Assembly: GCA_021432605.1 (NCBI GenBank) | Contig: MU271145.1 | Location: forward strand, 1-64,000 | Source of the DNA: Coniochaeta sp. PMI_546 | Taxonomy: Eukaryota > Ascomycota > Sordariomycetes > Coniochaetales > Coniochaetaceae | Direction: 5' to 3' | DNA length: 64,000 nt | Part shown: positions 48,029-60,772 of the stretch, piece by piece | Position numbering within the stretch: the stretch's first letter is position 1 | Layout: every line of letters starts with the position of its first letter | Program-made: the position numbers and the translations under genes | Notes under the pieces: generated by a model | Told to the model about the DNA's origin: nothing | The model's database searches: none | Seen by the model: only the letters and a program-made list of their open reading frames with translations

Positions 48029-49889
48029 TCAGAGTGGTACATTGAGTGGGCCGCGGTCTATCATATTGAGATATTTATCATCGTCAATCGCCTTTTAGTA
48101 CCGCCTCCTGGCGATGTGTTCAATACATCAAACACAGTCCTCCATTTTCCCTGTCTTTATGTCTGTCCTCTGATTGTTGTACATCGTGGTATATATGATA
48201 ACCTCTCACCCTGTTCATTCAACACCATACGCTCGGCTTCGTCGTCTCTTCTTCGAATAAAGTCAGGGAACACCATTGCCAATGGATATTCCTTCCACGC
48301 GGGGTGTGCCAGCGCTTGGAGTTCGTCGGTCGGCCCTCGTCGCCTGGGTCTCGTCACTCGAGGTCACAGTGGATGTCTCGTCGCTCGGGGTTATTGGCCC
48401 GGCTTCTAACTCATGAATCTCGATGGCGGAAGCATCTTGACTCACTAGGACAACAATAAGCAAAGTGATTGTCAGCTGTGAGGTTTATGCCTGGACCATG
48501 GACAAGCAAGCTGTACGTTGTGCTAACGAACACTCCTCCAACTCACTTTGCTCAAGTGGAGGAATAGGTTAAGGAGACTTTATCGCAACTTGCCTTCTGA
48601 GCGGCACAACCTTTTCAATAACCAGCCAATAGGACTTATAGATATCATGACTAACAAAGATGTAAGACCAATGATGGCTTCCGTAGACCAGGGCTCTGTG
48701 TAAGTCGAAACCATGATTGGTTCCTCTGATGTAGGGGCCAGTGTCCTGTCCGGTTGCCTTTTGTTGTTGGTGAGAAGAGAGCATGGCAACAATAATCAGC
48801 AGAGGCAGGGAGCCTTTTATCTTGCATCTTCTACCAAAAATATTTGTACCGCTTTAGACTAAGATATAATAGATGATCTGTTCGAAGGCTGGATGAAAGC
48901 TCTGTTGGCAGTGCTTTTGGGTTTCTATCGACAGCCTGCTGGCAATTATTACGACTGACATTCATCAGCGGTGAGGACAGTCTGTTGCACTTCCCTGGTC
49001 CGTAACACACTGCACTATCCTAATCCACAACACAGTCAACACTCTGTTGCACTTATAGGCGCACTCTGCTGCATGGGTGACAGCCAATGGCAACAATGAG
49101 TGGGTAGCTCCCCACACGTCAATGTTACAACGATCAGCTGAGGAAGCCGGGGAGTTGCTGTTCCGCAGACTGCGATCAACACAGCCACATACGTTGCCCA
49201 CCAAGAGAAAAAGCAAGGGGGTAAAAGAAAAAAAAAAAGATGAAAAGGAGAAAAGAAGATAAAAAAGAAAAAGAAAAAAACGAAAATCTGTGACGTTTGA
49301 TGGTGCATGTTGGTTGACCGGGCCTAATTCCCTGTCCTCAAGGACGAACTGCTTTAGAACCCGGCATCTTCAGTCTCAGCGGCATTCGCTGGGGCCACAA
49401 CATCTATCTCCACCTCATTGGGAACAAGCATCTTGCCTTCATCCACTAGGGGTTGAGAAGATCACGTAGGCCCATGAGAGCCTCGTCGTGGCCTGACTGA
49501 CTGATATGCTTTTGATACCTGCGATGTCTCTCGTCTCTCACATCAGGTCCTCGCTTTGCTGAAGATAAAGGCGACAATGGGTGGGGGTTTTCGACCTTAC
49601 TGGACATGCATGAGGAGGCTTGGTCTGTCATGGATCGCAGGGGAACTTGACGTCGCCAGTATGCTGCGATAACCTCATGGCTGTTTAGCATACTCGTTTC
49701 AGATCGGCTGACCACACGTGACGTATACCGGTGCTAAACGCCGAAAGCACACCAACTAGGCAGTAGATCACCGGTCTCTGCTCACATCTGCTGCAACCTC
49801 CAGAAGTCAGTCGCTGGGCTTCAGCTAAAGAAATTACATGCCTCAGTCACACTTTGGCCGGTAACAATAACGACATCAGACATCGCACC
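48029..49889. other. Intergenic, 1.9 kb, no gene recognised
   Basis: Short overlapping frames only. Contains a purine tract at 49203-49283 (mostly A with G). No frame has splice signals that build a longer protein-like product. Confidence 0.5.
49203..49283 (+). repeat. Purine-rich low-complexity tract
   Basis: About 80 bp almost entirely A and G on the plus strand, with A runs of up to 11. It lies within an intergenic region and codes for nothing. Confidence 0.8.
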
Positions 49890-50956
49890 ATGGATCAAAA
49901 TGTCAGCGGTAGACACCGTGAAATAATCGATGGGCTGAGCAGTCTCTACGATACCCTTGTTCAGATGCAGTATCTTGGAGCAGCCGACGTCATCCGGCCG
50001 CCTCATCCGCAGGGAATAGTCGACACAGTCCGTCTCCAACAGCTCGGGTTGGATCCCGAGGCCATTCAACTCGCTTCTTTGCTTCCAGCTCTCCGAAATG
50101 AGGTAGTCTGGGCATACGATGCGGAACACGGCACGCAAATCGCACCTCGATCGAAGGCCGTCAACTACTTCGTGCAGTCGCCGGGTACAGCGGGTGACCA
50201 GCTACAGGACCACCTGCCACTTGCCGATACGATCAATGACGGCAATGCTCCGCGGCTGCCTCCGTGGTTACTGCGGCTCTCATTTGGTGGTACCACTGGC
50301 ATCAATCTAATCTACAACGTCCGCGAGAGTAAGGTGATTCCCTAGTTCACTCGTCTAAGCAACTCAAAGACTGAGCCCCTCCAGAGACCATCACCGAATG
50401 GCCATCCATCGAAGGGCCCTACCGTGACAACCTCCCCAGCCGACCAGCAGCTACCGTCCTAACTTCCATGCATGCACACCTCTCCGCGCTAGAATGGGTG
50501 CCCTTCGTTGAGCCGCCCGACGACGAAGAAGAGCCGCCCAGGCGCGAGTTGGTCGACAACCCGCTCATCTTCCAGCAGGTCTTCCCCGGCGGGCTCCGCT
50601 TCGCCGATCTTACTGACTTTACGGCGGCGGTGGAGCAGGTGCGGACTTCTGCCATTCGCAGCGGAGACCGCGATCCGGATGTCGACGTCGCCGTGTTCCG
50701 CGAGCAGATTAACCGGTGGCGGGCGCTGCAGAAGCTGTATCGCGACTGTGGGTGGCCGGGGGAGGGTTTTGGCGCCGAGGAGTTTCGAATGAAGAGGAGC
50801 GAATGGGTGCGACGCATGGAGGAGATCAGGTACGAGTTCTACGCTGTACTTGGAGATCGCGCTACGCCTACGGAAGATATGAGGGGACGGAGGGAGGATG
50901 TCACGAGAAGATGGGAAGCTTTCTGGGCCGACAGCGCGGGGGATGGGTTTGTTTGA
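49890..50956 (+). CDS. Hypothetical protein, 336 residues
   Basis: Exons 49890-50328 and 50385-50956. The 56-nt intron (GTAAGG donor, CTGAG branch, CTCCAG) joins NVRE to KTITEW in frame. The ATG at 49890 has an excellent CACCATGG context. The first half reads like a globular domain (SLYDTLVQMQYLGAADVIRPP, PPWLLRLSFGG, NLIYNVRE); the second is charged and helical, ending in a likely coiled region (WRALQKLYRDCGWPGEGF, RRMEEIRYEFYAVLGD). No signal peptide or membrane helix. I do not recognise the family. The gene is convergent with the LysM gene, 111 bp apart. Confidence 0.68.
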
Positions 50957-51067
50957 TGTCAACGACTAGGAAAATGAGTTCTGCTTGTGCTATATATGTT
51001 ACATGAACCGGACATCGTCCAAAAGAGTGACAACGGATCGGCTTTGACGAAACAGACAGGCTAGACT

Positions 51068-53337
51068 CTAGGCCTTGACGCAGTACGCGTACTGGGGCAA
51101 CAGGTTCGAGCAATTGGCATCAATGGCCTGGTTCCACGCACGGAACTGGTCAAAGGTGATGCCGTAGTTGGTGTAGATCAGGTAGCAGTAGTCGCCGGTC
51201 TGGGCCACGTACCATTGCAGGCAGGCCGTCGAAGCTCCAGACTGTGTGGGGGCTGGTGCAGCGACGGTCTGCACGCGACTGCTACTGGTCGTGGTCCGAG
51301 ATGTACTAGGACTTGTAGTAGGCGGCTTGGATGTAATGGAACTGGTCTTGGATGAGGAAGTTGTTGATGTAGGAGGCTTAGTGGTGGTGGAACTCGTCTT
51401 TGAGGTGGTGGAGCTTATGGGCAGCGTGGTCAGTGGCGGGCTTCCAGAGACAGTAGCGACGCAATAGGACGTGTTTGCCCACAGGTTGGAGCAGTTGCTG
51501 TCCACCTGCGGGTTCATGGCCCGAAACTGGTCGAACGTGATGCTGAAGTTCATGGCGATCATGTAGCAGTAGTCACCGAGCACCGTGTTGTAGTAGAGAC
51601 CACAGTTCGGGATTGTCCCCGGCGCTGTTGGCAATGCCGGATGAGCTGTAGTGGTGTAAACGGTCGGTGTCGCCGCCCCTGGAGGTGGGTCTCCTGGGTG
51701 GAAGGCACCGCCAGGCGGACTGTTGAAGAAGGTAGGATGTTAGAAGTCGGTAATGATAGAAATGTGAAGACTCTCGGACGCATATATGCATCACTTACCC
51801 GAGGCAGATAGTGTCTCCTGGAAAGAGGGGGGTGCTCATGGAGGCTCCATTCCATCGCATGAACTGGACCAATGATATGTTGGGGTAGAGACCATCAGGA
51901 GCAATCAGCTGCAGTGCCGATATGCCTCCGTCGACCCAGACCATGGCGGCATCGCATGGAAGTGGCAGGCAGTAAGTGCCGTTCGGGACAAGGTTTGGGT
52001 AGACGCCGCGATTTAAATCCATAAACGCTCCGGTTGCGACTTTGTACGTCAGCCCAAACTCGGTGGCATTCATGGCCCGTGTACTCGTCACATTGCGCTG
52101 GCAATCTGTGGCGGGTGGTCCGGTCCATCTCAGCGATGGGCGACTTGAAAAAGCAAGATCAGCAACTAGTCTACTGGCGGCGTTGCGACTGGTATGTCAA
52201 TATGGCTTACTCTTCTCTGGGAGGACCAGATTGGTCAAGACTGGGGTCAACGTAAAGCGTCTCTGTCAAGTTACAGTTCTTCTTCATGTTGTCCCACGCC
52301 TGAGACTTGACTTCGCTGCATTGCGACTGGGGTCAGTGACAGGTGAGCAGTGGGAGAAGAGGGCGGGACAGAACCCACTTCCATATTTCACCGAATCTGG
52401 ACATGAAGCCCAACTTGAATCGCTGCAGATAGCAAGAAGAGCATTGAATCTCTAAAGGATACTCATCATACTCTAGACCTAGAGTGGAGTTCAGGGAGCC
52501 CGGGGCTGGCCCCGGCCCTTTGTAGGTGTAGTCCATGTCTAGCAAGAGTTGTGTCAGCGATGTCATAGGTCTGTACTTGACGAGTGTACCGTGGGTCTTT
52601 GCTTACATCCCATCCCTTTCACGTTGTCCCAGGTTGGCTGTGGTGGCGGTGCGGTCACATATGGCGGGATTACTGTCCCATTCTGGTCTAAGATGTTGGT
52701 ACCATTGATTGGATCATTCTCCCAGTCAGGATACTTGAAGGATTTGCGAGTTAGCCTCCCTAGCAACAGACATCTGTAGCCGTTCAGTGAAGTATTGACA
52801 TACCCATTTGCTGGTAAACTTGGGCCAGGTAACTTTGGGAAGGTAGTCAAGGAACCATTTCCTCTGCTCAAAGAGACACCAGTTCGTGCCGTCACTCAAA
52901 CACGTCAGATTGAACTTGTACATGTAGTAGTCCATGATTTTGTCGGCCGTCATGGGAGATCCCCCGATGGTGAAAGACAGGTCGGTACAGCTGGACACGA
53001 CACTCCTCTTCAACGCATTGAGAGATGACCGACAACCAGATGTGCATAGTCTGGCTTGTGATCAGCATGTGTTCTTCCTAAACGTAGCTGTTTTCTTCTT
53101 CTTTTTCCACACTTACGCGGTGAGATTCGTGGCATTCCAGCCCACATACTCTGTCTGCATATAGAGATAAGTCACCAGCGGATCGCAGTTCAGCGTCGTG
53201 TTAAAGCTACTCAGGCATGCAGTCGACGTGTCAGGAGGGAAGATGAATGACTGTTTGCCATTGAAGAGAGAGATAGCCGCAGACACTGGGTTGATCACGG
53301 CTATCACCGCCAAAAGAAGTCTTGAACCTGACACCAT
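51068..53337 (-). CDS. Secreted multi-LysM chitin-binding protein
   Basis: Seven exons: 53337-53117, 53050-52804, 52733-52607, 52538-52375, 52326-52211, 52143-51799, 51719-51068; 623 residues. All six introns (48-79 nt) have GT/AG ends and fitting branch sites, and frame closes. Signal peptide about 1-20 (MVSGSRLLLAVIAVINPVSA). The N-terminal 290 residues are cysteine-containing with several N-x-T sites. LysM-type modules follow at roughly 318-405 (less typical), 446-496 (CGLYYNTVLGDYC...YCVAT) and 573-623 (CLQWYVAQTGDYC...YCVKA), the last two split by a Ser/Thr-rich linker. LysM binds chitin or its oligomers. Divergent from the subgroup C chitinase, a pairing known in other fungi. It could protect the fungus's own wall or mask chitin fragments. 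Confidence 0.86.
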
Positions 53338-54096
53338 CGTGTTTGATATTACAATTGAGGCGTTGAAGACTGAAAATGACAATACATTCTATCCTGGACC
53401 AGCTCGAGGCGAGACGTCGAGGACATATTACATTGCCATCTCTCTCGAACCTCAATCCCCCCCTATTTCCCCAAAGATTGCGAGACCTCCATCTCAGCAA
53501 AGGATTTCGGAGCTATGTAACATACTCTTCCAGCCTCGTGAGCTCTTTTTGCCTTTTTCGTGCATGTGATGGTGACAAGGATCACGACTCCTATATCAAT
53601 ATCACAGGGCTGGTACCTGCGTCCTGCAGCTAAAGTGATTGCAGGTCCGCTGTGGCGTGACGGTTTGTCGCCGGTAGACAGGCATTGTCTGCCAATTGTC
53701 TGCCGGCACTTATCGCCGAAACTAGCCGTATTTACAAAAGTACCACGGCTCGGCGTTATCTTTCTCGAACTGGGCAACTCTCACCCGAATTCCGTCTCGT
53801 CCGTTACATTCTATGTATGAATATAGCTCCTTCTCGGGTGTAGCACGATCGCAAAATAGCCAGACTATTGAGTCTAGGCCTTCAGATGATCACTGGTAGG
53901 ATTTGATTGTGTTACACTGTACCATGGTGCTTGTGGTGATGGTGGAGGGATAATTTCATCCTGATATCCGACCTATTCAGGGGCAAGCCTTTGTTTGCCT
54001 TGATGGCAGACGTCTTTAAGGACCATGCACGGCTTCGCCGCCGTGCCAGCGTTCGTGGCCATGCTCTGTTCATGAGCTTATGATCTTGCAAGAGAC
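53338..54096. promoter_or_regulatory. Divergent promoter, LysM protein / chitinase
   Basis: 759 bp between the two start codons. Holds a direct repeat of ATTGTCTGCC (53684-53693 and 53695-53704, 11-bp period) and a 7-bp-arm hairpin (GCACGGC, loop TTCGCC, GCCGTGC) at 54027-54046, 50 bp before the chitinase ATG, so perhaps in its leader. Shared control is inferred from the geometry. Confidence 0.5.
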
Positions 54097-57000
54097 ATGA
54101 CGGCCCTACATGTTCTTACCCTACGGGGTTGCTTGTTGATCTGTGTATCTCTCGTCCTCACCTTCCTGCAGCACTCTAGTCTTGTTTCTGCCCAGCAAGA
54201 TGCTACTTGCACATCCTCTAGGCCGTGCAAAGTTGGCTGTTGTTCGAAATACGGTATAACATGGCCTCTCCAAAAAGTGTTCATGTCAAGCATCTGACTT
54301 CTCTTTAGGAAGTTGTGGCTTTGGTCCGGCATTCTGCGGAACAGGTAAGTTTACGTCTTCGTATATAAATTGCTCTTACCTGACAGTTGTACTGATATTG
54401 AATGGCAGGGAACTGTACTAGTACCTGCGATGCAAAGGCGGAGTGTGGCCAGTATGCCAAAGCTGGTAACGAGAAGTGTCCTTTGAACGTCTGCTGTTCT
54501 GAATTTGGGTAGGTCATGCTGCTCGTTTACAGTTATTTATATACATCACTGATAACGTTCAACAAACTATAGGTTCTGTGGCACTACTTCATCGTAAGCT
54601 AATTGTAAAGTTCCGCTTCTCCTATTGTATTCTGACCTGAGTAGGTTCTGCGGGAAGGGTTGCCAGAACAATTGCAATGCCGTCAAACGTCCTGGGGGAT
54701 CTGGGAACAGCGCAAGTGCAAGAACCATCGGTTACTACGAATCATGGTCTTATGCTCGTGACTGTGACTCGGTTGCCCCTGAGGATATTCAAGCGTCTCT
54801 TTGGACTCACATTAAGTAGGTGCTCATTCAAGTATTTTCTCTTTCTTGTTTTTAGCTTCCATTACTTATTGAGATGGTATTGATAGCTTTGCCTTTGGGC
54901 TGATTGACCCGTCGACTTTCCGTCTCACCAAGATGCATTCATATGATGACCAGCTCTACCCTAAGGTGGCAGCCCTCAAGATGCAGAATCCACAGCTCAA
55001 GGTAAGCAATGAGAGTGTCAACGTGTTGTCCCGCAGGGCTGACAACATATTACTAGGTGTTCATCGCTGTCGGCGGTTGGGACGCCGGCGGAGCGATCTT
55101 TTCCAACATGGTCTCGAGCGCGTCTAACCGAGCTGCATTCATCCAGTCGGTGACCCAGTTCTGCGCGACCCACGGGTTTGATGGTGTGGACATTGACTGG
55201 GAGTGTATGTTGATGCCGCACAATATCACTCACCGTGTCATCACAGCTGACAAAGGTGCAGATCCTGTTGCGGATGATCGCGGCGGCAAAACGACTGATT
55301 TTGCGAACTTCGTCACCTTCATGAAAGAGCTACAGCAAGCGTCCGGCAAGCTGGGTGTCACTGCTACACTTCCCAGCAGCTATTGGTACATGAAAGGGTT
55401 TGATATCGTCAACCTTGAGCCCTATGTTGACTGGTTCAACTTTATGAGTTACGACATCCACGGTACATGGGATGGCAACAATCCGTGAGTGATAGCCTCT
55501 ACTCTCAGCTCAAAGACTTCCATTGACCTTCTTAATTATAGCTATACACAACAAGTAATCAACCCACACACGAACTTGACTGAGATCCAGCAGGGCCTTG
55601 ACCTTCTCTGGAGAAACAACATACCATCCAACAAGGTGGTACTCGGCATCGGTTTCTATGGCAGGTCCTTCACCTTGTCGGATCCCTCCTGCAACAAGCC
55701 GGGGTGTGCTTTCTCGAGTGGAGCCAAGCCGGGGAACTGCACCAAGACCTCAGGCGTTCTCTCTAACGCGGAGATCCAGAGGATAATCGATGCCAAGGAT
55801 CTTAAGCCGACTCTAGACAAGAACGCCGGCGTCAAATGGATCACGTGGGACAGTGACCAATGGGTGTCGTATGACGACGCCGACACCCTGAAGGTGAGCC
55901 AGTTTCAGCTGACGACTCTGCTCTCCATAAACTGAACATATCTTGCAGATGAAAATGGATTTTGCAAACAATTTGGGTCTCGGCGGCACTAGTATGTCTA
56001 ACTCCAAGTTGTAACTGTACATAAACTGAACTAATGTTTCTCGTAGTGGTCTGGGCCGTCGACCTGGACAACCAAGATTCGCTCTCAGCGCAGTACCTCA
56101 ACTCTGGCGGCACAATGAACGACACCAATGGGTTTGAACTAAAAAAGAAGAAACTCGAGAATATTCAGTCCTTGGGCGACAATCTGGGTGTCTGGACACC
56201 CTGCATGTCCGAGAAAGACCGCAGGGAGCAAGGCTGCCCAGCAGGTGAATGAACCCCCTAGCTACCATCCGCCGTATCTTGACTGACCTGACAATTACCC
56301 AGGTACATACGAGGTACTTGTAGGACATGGCAAAGTGTTTGATGGCGACACTTTTCACGACGTGGAAGGCTGCCATGGCAAGCTCAACCGACTTATGTGT
56401 ATCAACAATGAGGTGGTCACCAAAAACTGCCATTGGAACAGGAACCCGGACGGAGTAAGTGTTGGATCGTAACTCATAGACGTGCGCTTGAAAGCTGATG
56501 GACTCCCGCATAGAGCAAGATCTGCGACCGGGGCTGCCCGGATGGCACTTTCTTCCTGACCCAAAACAGCCACCCAGCTGGCGACAAGGGAGACTGTGCT
56601 CACGGGACGTACATCGCTGTGTGCTGTGACAGCATTCTGTCTAATTCTGAGGTCTGCGCCGCACAATACAACGCAGATATTATCTTCTCAAACGGTCGAA
56701 GCAACATGGGCAACGCCAAAAACTCGTTCGTCTTCGACTCAGGGGCAAGCAAGCGAGACATCTCGGACCCAAACAACGAGACAGGCAACCCTAGGGTATC
56801 AAAACGGGAAACCACGCCATATGGTGATACTCGTAAGTCATATCACCCATTTCGATGTGCACCGCCGCATGCAACTAACGGAGAGCCAGATCTTCCTTGC
56901 GCAAACAGCTACGGAGCACAGAAAATGATGCAAAATCCCGGACAGATGAATCCGGCTCTTGGGTACATTGGCATTACCGGACAGAACGTAGTCCTGTATA

Positions 57001-58552
57001 ACGGTAACAAGCAACCCAACGTATGGGGAGCGAGAGTTCAACCGAAGCCTACGGTGACATCTACCGATTACGCAGCGGAGCAGCGAACCAGGCATGTCAC
57101 GCAAGAGCAGAGATACTGCCGAGGTTTGTGAACCATACTGATTCCCAGAACAAGTCGAGGGTTGCACTGACACATCCCAAAAGGCGACAGATACCCTCAA
57201 GCTTGCGCCAACTATCGCTCCATTGCCACTAACTACGGCTGGAGGACAGTCTACTGTCCCGAGAATGTTGCTCCTTTCTACCCATACCGCGATGCGGTGA
57301 GGGCGTGGAAGAGACAGCACCACGCCTCCTGGCGTCAGTATGTTCAGAAGAGAGTGTACGCTCCGTATGCCAACAATGCCGTGGTCAGCGCGAGTTGTCA
57401 GGCAGACGAGTGGCCACCATTCGAACTTTACGGGAATCGGCATCCACTACATTCAGGACGTGTCTGGGTCAGGTATCTCCCAGGTGGCCAAAATGGAGGT
57501 GAGACACCCTATTTCGCATTCTTTATTGCTAAATACGCCGCTGATCTTTCCACCACGTAGGTGTCGCAAACTGGGGCGAGTCGAGAATCCGTCTAGAGGA
57601 CTGTGAGTAACAGAGATCACCTGAACACACGATCATTTACTTACCTTCGGCGCAGGCAACCTGCCCATCCACACCATTACAAGTTTCGAGCCGACGAGGT
57701 TCGTCCCGGGATACTACTACGACACAATTTGGGGCCGGGAGCACAAAACCTGGACCGTGACAGCCTTCGTCATGAACTGGTTGGCCATCCCTGTCGTGGC
57801 CAACGACCCGGATCTGCTCGGCGTAAACGAGTGCTGGCCCAAGGTGATCAACCCAGGCTTCATCGAACAGGGCTTCGCAGTCAGAACAGACGACCTGTAC
57901 TATCAGTATAATCCACAGTTCGCACCGGCGGCAGCTGCGTATGATGATGTGCCGCCGCCACAGGCCACGAGTCAGTCTTCCCTCCGGTCTTGTATAAGTC
58001 GAAGTTCTTAGCTGACAGCATGGAATCTAGACGGTGTTCAGATACCTACAAAGCGCGATGTCGCTCCGCTACAAGTCTTGGTCTGGGATGACGACTGTAC
58101 GTCCCTCCCTTAGTCTTCAGACGCTACCGTCTCCTTTCTTTTGTGTTGCCAGGCTAATCTTTCCGCTAGCCGCTGCCTTCGTCGTCGACGACGGCAACGT
58201 AACCCGACCGGCCACACCGGACGAGATCGCAGAGAACCTCAGTCTCCAGAGCTGCGCCGACGACGCTTGCACCGAGGAGAGAGAGCTGCTCCGCCGCCAG
58301 GCCGTCGACGATCGCAAGGAGATAGAGTTTATGCGCGAGCACGGCCAAGAGGTGCAGTCCATGATGATCGCGGGCATCCGGCAGCCGGTCGACGTTGTCT
58401 TTGGCGAGTCGGAGATGGTCGTTACGGATGCCGCGCCAATGTGGGAGAGCACGCCTGGGATGGACGCACCGCAGCCGGTCCGTACGCCGACTGTCAGTGT
58501 GCCGACGGCGTCGATTGGCGGTGCGATGCCCGAGGTCACAGGCCATGTGTGA
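54097..58552 (+). CDS. GH18 subgroup C chitinase (killer-toxin-like), 19 exons
   Basis: Cleaves chitin beta-1,4 bonds outside the cell. Exon ends: 54253, 54344, 54508, 54593, 54815, 55001, 55204, 55484, 55893, 55991, 56244, 56454, 56832, 57123, 57498, 57602, 57970, 58096, 58552; starts: 54097, 54309, 54409, 54573, 54645, 54887, 55057, 55262, 55542, 55949, 56047, 56303, 56514, 56890, 57184, 57561, 57656, 58031, 58170. Product 1129 residues. Signal peptide about 1-32; hevein-like chitin-binding segments to about 118 (CKVGCCSKYGSCG, VCCSEFGFCG, FCGKGCQNNC); GH18 barrel about 130-470 with DGVDIDWE, catalytic E249; then a 650-residue cysteine-rich C-terminus including CQADEWPPF and MNWLAIP. No LysM module in the enzyme itself; the divergent neighbour carries LysM. 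The size and C-terminus mark subgroup C. Confidence 0.92.
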
Positions 58553-60573
58553 GAGCTAGAATACTAGCTGTTGTACCCTGCGTTTTTCAGCATGTGATGT
58601 ATGTTGTAGTAAGTGTGTGACATCAGATACATAACAAATTTCGATAAGTACCTCAAGGAAAGCATGCATTCTCTAGTACAATGGAACCCAGCCATCTATG
58701 ACCAGCTCTGAGGCGTCTGTGTAGCGTTTCTAACGGCACGGTGAGAGACTTGCAGGAGGGCTTGCCGGCATATCTAGACTTCAATATCCTATTTTTTTCC
58801 ACAATGAAATGAGTGTCGACTTCCGACAGATGTAAGGTGAGACGAAGATCATAAGTACTCTATACTTCCCTATAAATGATATGGTTCGGGGACTAAAAAC
58901 CGTTCGAGGGGCGGGATGGTGGATTGAAGCATATGCATCTAGTAGATATTGGTATATCAAGATCGAACGACAACAACCAGACCGCTGGAACCAGCAATTG
59001 CACGCAGACTTACAGCCTGTAGAGCAGCAATCCTCGACTGATGTGACGACGAAGCCGGCCTTTGATTTGCGTCCCTGGCGTCCGTTGATGCTTTCATAGC
59101 ACTGAAACTCTGATGAAGACAAGCGGGACAAGTTATGACAAGTTGACTAGACGCTTTTACGGTTATCTAAGCCCATCTGCCGTCTTATTGAGGCCACTGT
59201 TCCCTCGCGATGCAGTGCCGACTCTATCTAAGGTTTCGGAGTTGCCAACGACGATGTGACTCTCCCACATGGAAGGTTGGATCCTTGGGCATGAATGGCT
59301 GCGGCAAGGGTCGCTCAAAAGACCCTAGGGGCGAGAATAGGACTGAAGTACATGGATTTACACGTGTAGTACCAGAAGCCCCGTAGACACCGGCAACGAC
59401 ATATCTTAAAGTATCGACGAGCACACTAAGGAGTGACTGGCCCTCCTCAAGCCGCCGCCAGTTCTCACACGGTGCACAGTACGACATCTAACTGGATGTC
59501 AAAGTCTATTTCTAGCATGGACAATACGGCGCTACGAGATCCCGTCCGTACTATTGTCGCACTAGGAGACGTAGCGGACCAGCTGACACGTGAAGTCTAG
59601 GATTACAGGTGTACATGATGTTTGCTCCGGGCCACCATCGATGGGATAACCCGGGGAATCTGGGGTTCGGGAAGCCTGGACCCAATTTCGCAACTGTTAG
59701 CGCTTCTGTCAAGTGGACGTGGACTGAGATGTTAGCCGTGTATACCTCGAGTCTACAGTTATGTATACTGTGTGATCGACTTTTGTGGCGGATGTTCAGG
59801 CTTGCGATACTCTCCAGTCAGAATGGTTGAGGTTGAGTGGAAAGGATCTACATACCACCAGAGGAATGTGCGCTCAATAAATCCACGGCAGGCTTGGCAT
59901 TGAAGTTGTGATGCGACACAACATTCCAACGGGCTGAGTGTCGACTTCTCTTTACTCTGGGTCCCTAGCGAACCCCCTCTTTTCCCTTTTCCTTCTCTCT
60001 CTCAGGTCTGCCCTTATCCCTCTTTCTCTCCATGTGCGTGCCCAAGCGCCCTGTTCAGCAGCCAGTTGCAAGATCTCCCCTCGAAAACGACTCAAGCGAA
60101 GCAAATGGTCGTCCAGTCCTTTCTGCCCCAAGTTTCAATTTTCATGTCTCGCAAAGATAAATGATCAAAATCTGCGAGGGAATATCTTGTCGATACACTA
60201 CGGGTAGCGATGTTACTAGCTGGATACAAAGGAAAGATCATGATATTGCAAGGGACAAAAATGCCACGGCTTTGTCAACCATAATATTGCTCATATTAGC
60301 TTATGGCTGTTGTCTGACATTTGTGAAACATTTCCCGAACTTCAAATCTGGTGGATAACATCTCTGGGGTGCCGTCGCTCGCCCTTCACCAAGTACCCAG
60401 GCCTTTCCAAGCCCCAAGCATGCCACCGTCTGCTACCATATCTATACACGACGAGTTTCCGCATCACTGATCGTACAAGCCACAGCCCTCGTGCCGAACA
60501 CAGCATAAACCAGTAGGGTGTCAGCAGATCGAAGAGCTAAAGACAAGCTCCAGCCGTGGGTTAGGCCTCTGCC
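58553..60573. other. Intergenic, 2 kb, no gene recognised
   Basis: Short frames on both strands without protein-like features. The stretch 59.95-60.06 kb is pyrimidine-rich and could be a leader, but no start follows it with a credible frame. Confidence 0.45.
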
Positions 60574-60772
60574 TTATTTTCCGGAAGCGTCGTTCGGAGA
60601 TGCACAGTTGCACTACAATGGTTGTCAGCATTGCTGCTATGAACTGATATAGATAGCATATCCTGACCTGTCGATCGGAGCGCTTCTTCCACTTATACCA
60701 CCAGCCCACCAGGCCGAAAAAGATTTTGGCAAGGAGGGATACCGACTCTAAGACTTTTGTCCAGTTGTCCAT
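60574..60772 (-). CDS. Candidate 47-residue membrane peptide
   Basis: Exons 60772-60668 and 60612-60574, joined over a 55-nt intron with GTCAGG donor, GCTGAC branch and TTGTAG acceptor. The product starts MDNWTKVLESVSLLAKIFFG and continues with LVGWWYKWKKRSDRQ, then a 12-residue tail with two cysteines (CNCASPND). One amphipathic or membrane helix is followed by a tryptophan/lysine-rich patch. The codon count is too small to prove coding, and unspliced reading gives a longer frame of less natural composition. Offered as a candidate only. Confidence 0.33.

Noticed and set aside
55205-55261. Inserted segment right after the chitinase catalytic glutamate
   Set aside because: It is a 57-nt in-frame intron (GTATGT, CTGAC branch, GTGCAG); splicing gives the normal DWEYP sequence.
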